Notes under the pieces: generated by a model
What the model saw: only the letters and a program-made list of their open reading frames with translations
Told to the model about the DNA's origin: nothing
Databases searched by the model: none
In this document: positions 6,677-9,887 of the stretch, in pieces
Numbering within the stretch: the first letter of the stretch is position 1
Layout: the number at the start of each line of letters is the position of its first letter
Made by a program: the position numbers and the translations under genes
Assembly (NCBI GenBank): GCA_030039815.1
Contig: JASHUW010000075.1
Span: forward strand, 1-9,887
Source of the DNA: Alphaproteobacteria bacterium
Lineage (GTDB): Bacteria; Pseudomonadota; Alphaproteobacteria; ATCC43930; CGMCC-115725
Reading direction: 5' to 3'
Length of the DNA stretch: 9,887 nucleotides

Positions 6677-6708
6677 CGGTAGCACCCTGCCAACACTGGA
6701 GACGCCGC

Positions 6709-7257
6709 ATGCCGCGCTATCAACAACAAGACCCCGCCAAGCTCGACGCCGAGCAGCGCCGCATCTGGGATGCCTGCACGGCTGGCCCGCGCGGCGCGGT
6801 GCCGCCGCCGGTGCATGTCTGGCTCAACAGTCCCGGGCTCGCCGACCACGCCCATCAGCTCGGCGCGCATGTACGGTTCGGCACACCGTTCACGCCGAAG
6901 CAGACCGAGATCGCGATCCTTTGCACGGCGCGCTATTGGACCGCGCAGTTCGAATGGGCGGCGCATGTCCGGCTCGGGCTGCTGGCCGGATTGACACAGG
7001 AGCAGATCGACGCGATCGCCGAGCGCAAGACGCCGCATTTCGCCGACCCCGACGACCGGCTCGTCTACGAGTTCGCCCACTCCTACTACCAGAACCACCG
7101 CGTCAGCGACGATGTCTACGAACGGGTGCGGGCGCGCTGGGGCGACAAGGGCATCGTCGATCTCGCCGGGCTCATCGGCTACTACTCGTTTGTCTCGGTG
7201 ACGCTCAACGTCTTCGAGGTGCCGACCCCGCCGGGCGCGAAGCTGCTGGAGAAGTGA
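6709..7257 (+). CDS. Carboxymuconolactone decarboxylase (CMD/AhpD-like) family protein
   Basis: A 182-residue all-helical protein of the CMD/AhpD-like superfamily. Known members decarboxylate 4-carboxymuconolactone in the protocatechuate pathway or act as alkylhydroperoxide reductase partners. The core helix pair is recognisable as TPKQTEIAILCTARYW, EWAAHVRLGLLAGL and TQEQIDAI, with the conserved Glu82-x3-His86. The Cys-x2-Cys of AhpD-type peroxidases is absent (only Cys23 and Cys72 are seen), so a peroxidase role is unlikely. The ATG at 6709 has GGAG 7 nt upstream and starts at MPRYQQQD. The frame is open back to a TTG at 6622, which would overlap the divergent gene and is rejected. It is the only plus-strand gene in the catabolic stretch. 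Its stop lies 9 bp from that of the convergent binding protein. The exact substrate is not predictable. Confidence 0.85.
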   Translation: MPRYQQQDPAKLDAEQRRIWDACTAGPRGAVPPPVHVWLNSPGLADHAHQLGAHVRFGTPFTPKQTEIAILCTARYWTAQFEWAAHVRLGLLAGLTQEQIDAIAERKTPHFADPDDRLVYEFAHSYYQNHRVSDDVYERVRARWGDKGIVDLAGLIGYYSFVSVTLNVFEVPTPPGAKLLEK

Positions 7258-7278
7258 TTTCCGGCCTCACACCTTCTC
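7249..7278. terminator. Imperfect hairpin bridging the convergent stops of CMD-like and binding-protein genes
   Basis: GAGAA at 7249-7253 and GTGA at 7254-7257 can pair with TTCTC at 7274-7278 and TCAC at 7267-7270. This leaves a 3-nt bulge and a 9-nt loop. The stem includes both stop codons. No U-tract is present, so a terminator role is tentative. Confidence 0.25.
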
Positions 7279-8871
7279 GACGTTCCACATGAAGAGCGCG
7301 GGGCCCGTGAGCGGCGTGCCCTTCAAGTTCTTGCGATAGGCGGTCTTGGCGAGGTACTGCCCGGTCGGGATGTAGGGCACGATCTCGAACGCGCGCGCCT
7401 GGATCTCCTCGGCGATTTTCTTGCGCTCGTCGAGCGTCGCCGCCTTGAGCCACTGATTGCGCAACTCCTCGATCTTGTCGTCGGAGGGCCAGCCGAAATG
7501 GCTCTTCTTCCCGTTCGTGCGCAGGGTCGGGTTCTCCGCCGGGTCGATGAGATCGCTGCCGACCCAGCCGGTCGCGAAGATGTTCCAGCCGCCCTTGTCG
7601 ATCGGCTCCATCGAGGCGCGCCGGGTGACGAGTGTGCCCCAATCCATCGATTGCACGTCGACATTGACGCCGAGTTTTTTGAGCTCGTCGGCGACGACCA
7701 GCGCCTGGCTGTGCGCGACCGGCTGGTCGACCGCGTCGAGAATGACAACCCGCTCACCGTTGTAGCCCGCCTCGGCGACAAGCTTCTTCGCCTTGTCGTA
7801 ATCGCGCGGGCCGGTCAGCGCCTCCGAGCCCGCCGTATTCGCCATCGGGCCGCCGCAGGTGAAGAATGACGGGCAAAGCTGCCAATTCGACTTGTCGCCG
7901 GCGAGCGCGGTCAGGTAATCGGCCTGGTTGGCTACCGCCATCAACGCCTGGCGCATCTTGATGTTGTCGAAAGGCGGCTGCAGCCAGTTCACCTTGACCA
8001 TGATCGGCACCGGCAGCGTATCAAAGGGGGCGACGACGACATCGGGATTGGCCGCCAGCGCCGGGACGATCTCGAGCGGCGGGTTCTCCCACCAATCAGC
8101 CTCGCCGCTGTTGAGCGTCGCGACCTTGGTCGTCGCGTCCGGGATATAGAGCCACTCGACGCGATCCACCTTCACGACCTTGCCGCCCGAGGCCCAGCTC
8201 GGCGCCTCCTTGCGCGGGGCGTAATCGGTGTTCTTGACGTAGACCACCATGTGACCGGGCTGGAATTCGTCCTTGACGAACTTGAACGGGCCCGAGCCGA
8301 TCGACTCGGTGATCTGGGTGAACGGGTCGGTGTTGGCGATCCGCTCGGGCATAATGAACGCCGCCAGGCTCGACACCTTGCCCAGCGCTTCGAGCATCAG
8401 CGAAAACGGCTCCTTCAGCTTGATCGTGAAGCTCTTGTCGCCATCGGGCGCGATCTGGTCGAGCACCGCGGCGATCGATTGGCCGTGGCTGTCGCGCGCC
8501 ATCCAGCGCTTGAGCGAGGCGACGCAATCGGCGCCGCGCACCGCGCTCCCGTCATGGAAGCCGAGCCCGTCGCGCAGGGTGAAATGATAGGTGAGTTTAT
8601 CTGGCGAAATGCTGTAGTCGCCGACCATCTGCGGATGCTGTGCGAACTCCGCGTCGATCGCGAACAGCGTGTCATAGACCATGTAGCCGTGGTTGCGGCT
8701 GATATAGGCGGTGGTCCAGATCGGGTCGAGCACGCGCAGGTCGGACTGCGCGATAAAGCGCAGAACCTGCTTGTCATCGGCCGCGCGCGCCGGCGAACGC
8801 GGCAGCGCCGTCGCCACGGCGGCAGCCGCGGCAGTACGGCCGAAATCGCGGCGTGTGAAATGCTGAACCAT
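7267..8871 (-). CDS. ABC transporter substrate-binding protein, family 5 (peptide/nickel/opine type), Tat-exported
   Basis: A 534-residue periplasmic binding protein of solute-binding family 5, which feeds peptides, opines or other organic solutes to an ABC importer. Residues 1-30 form a Tat signal: TRRDFGR (twin Arg at 7-8), an alanine-rich hydrophobic stretch, and a likely cut after ARA. Family landmarks follow: VYDTLFAIDAEF, a TYHFTLRDGLGFHDGSAV strand, IGSGPFKFV, PFDNIKMRQALMAVANQADY, the KKLVAEAGYNGERVVIL lobe hinge region and a C-terminal PYIPTGQYLAKTAYRKNLKG. The frame permits GTG at 8874, but the ATG at 8871 has a GGGAGG-type site 6 nt upstream and is preferred. It lies 71 bp downstream of the HpaB-like gene, on the same strand. 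No permease or ATPase gene is present; they may lie off the right edge or elsewhere. Import of the oxygenase substrate is a guess from context. Confidence 0.93.
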   Translation of the reverse strand: MVQHFTRRDFGRTAAAAAVATALPRSPARAADDKQVLRFIAQSDLRVLDPIWTTAYISRNHGYMVYDTLFAIDAEFAQHPQMVGDYSISPDKLTYHFTLRDGLGFHDGSAVRGADCVASLKRWMARDSHGQSIAAVLDQIAPDGDKSFTIKLKEPFSLMLEALGKVSSLAAFIMPERIANTDPFTQITESIGSGPFKFVKDEFQPGHMVVYVKNTDYAPRKEAPSWASGGKVVKVDRVEWLYIPDATTKVATLNSGEADWWENPPLEIVPALAANPDVVVAPFDTLPVPIMVKVNWLQPPFDNIKMRQALMAVANQADYLTALAGDKSNWQLCPSFFTCGGPMANTAGSEALTGPRDYDKAKKLVAEAGYNGERVVILDAVDQPVAHSQALVVADELKKLGVNVDVQSMDWGTLVTRRASMEPIDKGGWNIFATGWVGSDLIDPAENPTLRTNGKKSHFGWPSDDKIEELRNQWLKAATLDERKKIAEEIQARAFEIVPYIPTGQYLAKTAYRKNLKGTPLTGPALFMWNVEKV

Positions 8872-8877
8872 CACGAG

Positions 8878-8884
8878 CCTCCCC
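8878..8884 (-). promoter_or_regulatory. Shine-Dalgarno (GGGGAGG) of the substrate-binding protein gene
   Basis: On the minus strand a GGGGGAGG tract lies 6 nt before the ATG at 8871. It favours that ATG over the GTG one codon earlier. Confidence 0.6.
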
Positions 8885-8942
8885 CGACCTCAATTTTGGG
8901 GAAGGATAGCAAGAAGCGCGCCGCCTGCCTTCTCCTATGAGA

Positions 8943-9887
8943 TTACGGCACCGTCCCGTGCGGCAACGGCTGCGACAGCATCTCCTTGATGCGCTCCCGC
9001 ATCGCCCGCTGGTCGAAGCTGCGCAGCAGGTTGATGCGGTTGCGCGCGGGATCGCCGCCGTGCCAGTACTCGTAGATATCCTGGCGCAGCCCGTAGGACG
9101 ACGCGGCCAAATCATGCGCCAGACGGAACAGGCGTGACTTGTATTCGACGTCGACACCCTTTCCCTTCATGTACTTGTCGAGATAGGGCCGGATATCGGG
9201 GCTGGCGAGATCGTTCTCGCTCGGCTGCATGATGATCCCCGAGGCACAGATCTCGCGCAAAATCTCCACCATGCGGCCCGAGACCTGGGCGAACCAGATG
9301 TGCATCGCGCGGCCGGGGCCGAGCGTCCATTGCCCGGTCGGAGTGGGCCGCGCCGCGTGCTCGATGCCCTCCATCGCGTGGCGCCAGATTTCACAATAGG
9401 TCGCCATCTCGCCGAGCTTGGCGGCGACTTCGCGGAACTCGATGACGCCGATCGCCTCGGCGACCATCGTCGCGACCGCGGTGATGAGGCGCATCCGCAC
9501 CTCGACCCGGCACAGATTGGCCCAGCCGAGGAAGTTGAACGGCACGCGATGCCCGGCGGCGCCCAGCGTCTTTAGCATCGGCGTCGGGTCGTAGAGCATG
9601 AAGAGTCGATCCCACGGCACGAGCACCCGGTCGAAGAACAGCATGCAATCCTGCTCGTCGAGCATCTGCAGCGGATGGCCCCACGAGCCGAACCAGCGCG
9701 ACACTGGCTCGCGCGCGAGGATTTTGAGACCCGGCGCGTCATTGGGGATCGCGAAGGCGAGCACGCAGCGCGGATCATTGCGCTGCGCGAACGTCGCCGA
9801 CAGCGACACGTAAACCTCATTGCTGTGCGGCGCTGCGGTCGAGAGCTGCTTGCCGCCTGTGATAATGACGCCTTCGCTCGTCTCTTC
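8943..9887 (-). CDS. HpaB-type 4-hydroxyphenylacetate 3-hydroxylase family protein (N-terminal part outside window)
   Basis: The C-terminal 314 residues of an FADH2-dependent hydroxylase with an acyl-CoA-dehydrogenase-like fold, in the HpaB/PvcC group. Such enzymes ortho-hydroxylate phenols with flavin supplied by a small reductase (HpaC type). The frame runs to the window edge (EETSEGVIITGGKQLSTAAP, then HSNEVYVSLS). Family members are about 480-520 residues, so some 170-200 N-terminal residues are missing. Visible signatures are the middle-domain strand TGGKQLSTAAPHSNEV, PRCVLAFAIPNDAPGLKI, SWGHPLQMLDEQDCMLFFDRVLVPWDRLF, and the helical C-terminal domain including HDLAASSYGLRQDIYEYWHGGDP, which is typical of the HpaB C-terminus. 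The related 4-hydroxybutyryl-CoA dehydratase uses Cys/His ligands for an Fe-S cluster; no such set is apparent here. It precedes the binding protein on the same strand by 71 bp. The substrate is unassigned and no HpaC partner is seen. Confidence 0.88.
   Translation of the reverse strand, partial: EETSEGVIITGGKQLSTAAPHSNEVYVSLSATFAQRNDPRCVLAFAIPNDAPGLKILAREPVSRWFGSWGHPLQMLDEQDCMLFFDRVLVPWDRLFMLYDPTPMLKTLGAAGHRVPFNFLGWANLCRVEVRMRLITAVATMVAEAIGVIEFREVAAKLGEMATYCEIWRHAMEGIEHAARPTPTGQWTLGPGRAMHIWFAQVSGRMVEILREICASGIIMQPSENDLASPDIRPYLDKYMKGKGVDVEYKSRLFRLAHDLAASSYGLRQDIYEYWHGGDPARNRINLLRSFDQRAMRERIKEMLSQPLPHGTVP

Noticed and set aside
5727..7292. 521-codon open frame on the plus strand antisense to the aldo/keto reductase and running into the CMD-like gene
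   Set aside because: The translation is low-complexity Arg/Ala/Gly-rich sequence with no domain. It covers two well-supported genes in other frames and is the expected shadow in G+C-rich DNA.

Overview
The window is uniformly G+C-rich (about two thirds by eye) with heavy G/C third-position codon bias. The gene types, such as Tat-exported peptide-type binding proteins, phthalate-type Rieske oxygenases, LLM flavin oxidoreductases and DUF2147, together with a GTCATTCCGGG-type intergenic palindrome, suggest a soil or freshwater alphaproteobacterium (Rhizobiales/Bradyrhizobiaceae- or Reyranella-like). That placement is inference. Nothing here is clearly phage, plasmid or transposon; I see no RNA genes, CRISPR array or insertion sequence.

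Left part (1-1866), housekeeping and transport: the C-terminal half of a DHA2-type MFS efflux pump (+, cut by the left edge), a small secreted DUF2147 protein (-) whose 3' end overlaps the pump gene by 16 bp, and a CrcB/FluC fluoride channel (+).

Middle part (1867-6635), four minus-strand genes read right to left: an aldo/keto reductase, an LLM flavin-dependent oxidoreductase (LLM2), a phthalate-type Rieske oxygenase alpha subunit, and a second LLM oxidoreductase (LLM1). Two spacers in this series (5495-5657 and 2881-3042) are almost exactly filled by two copies of one 135-140 bp palindromic repeat. The copies lie in the same orientation, just after the upstream stop codon and just before the downstream Shine-Dalgarno sequence.

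Right part (6709-9887): a carboxymuconolactone-decarboxylase-like protein (+) divergent from the aldo/keto reductase, a Tat-exported family 5 ABC solute-binding protein (-), and the C-terminal two thirds of an HpaB-type FADH2-dependent hydroxylase (-, cut by the right edge).

Taken together, 1867-9887 looks like part of a catabolic island: a binding protein for uptake, three kinds of oxygenase (two LLM, one Rieske, one HpaB type), a carbonyl reductase and a CMD-like enzyme. No reductase partner (flavin reductase, ferredoxin or ferredoxin reductase), no ABC permease or ATPase, no ring-cleavage enzyme and no regulator are present here, so the substrate cannot be named. Other points of note are a 30 bp dyad centred exactly between the abutting stop codons of crcB and LLM1, and a 7-bp inverted repeat in the short divergent promoter region at 6636-6708.
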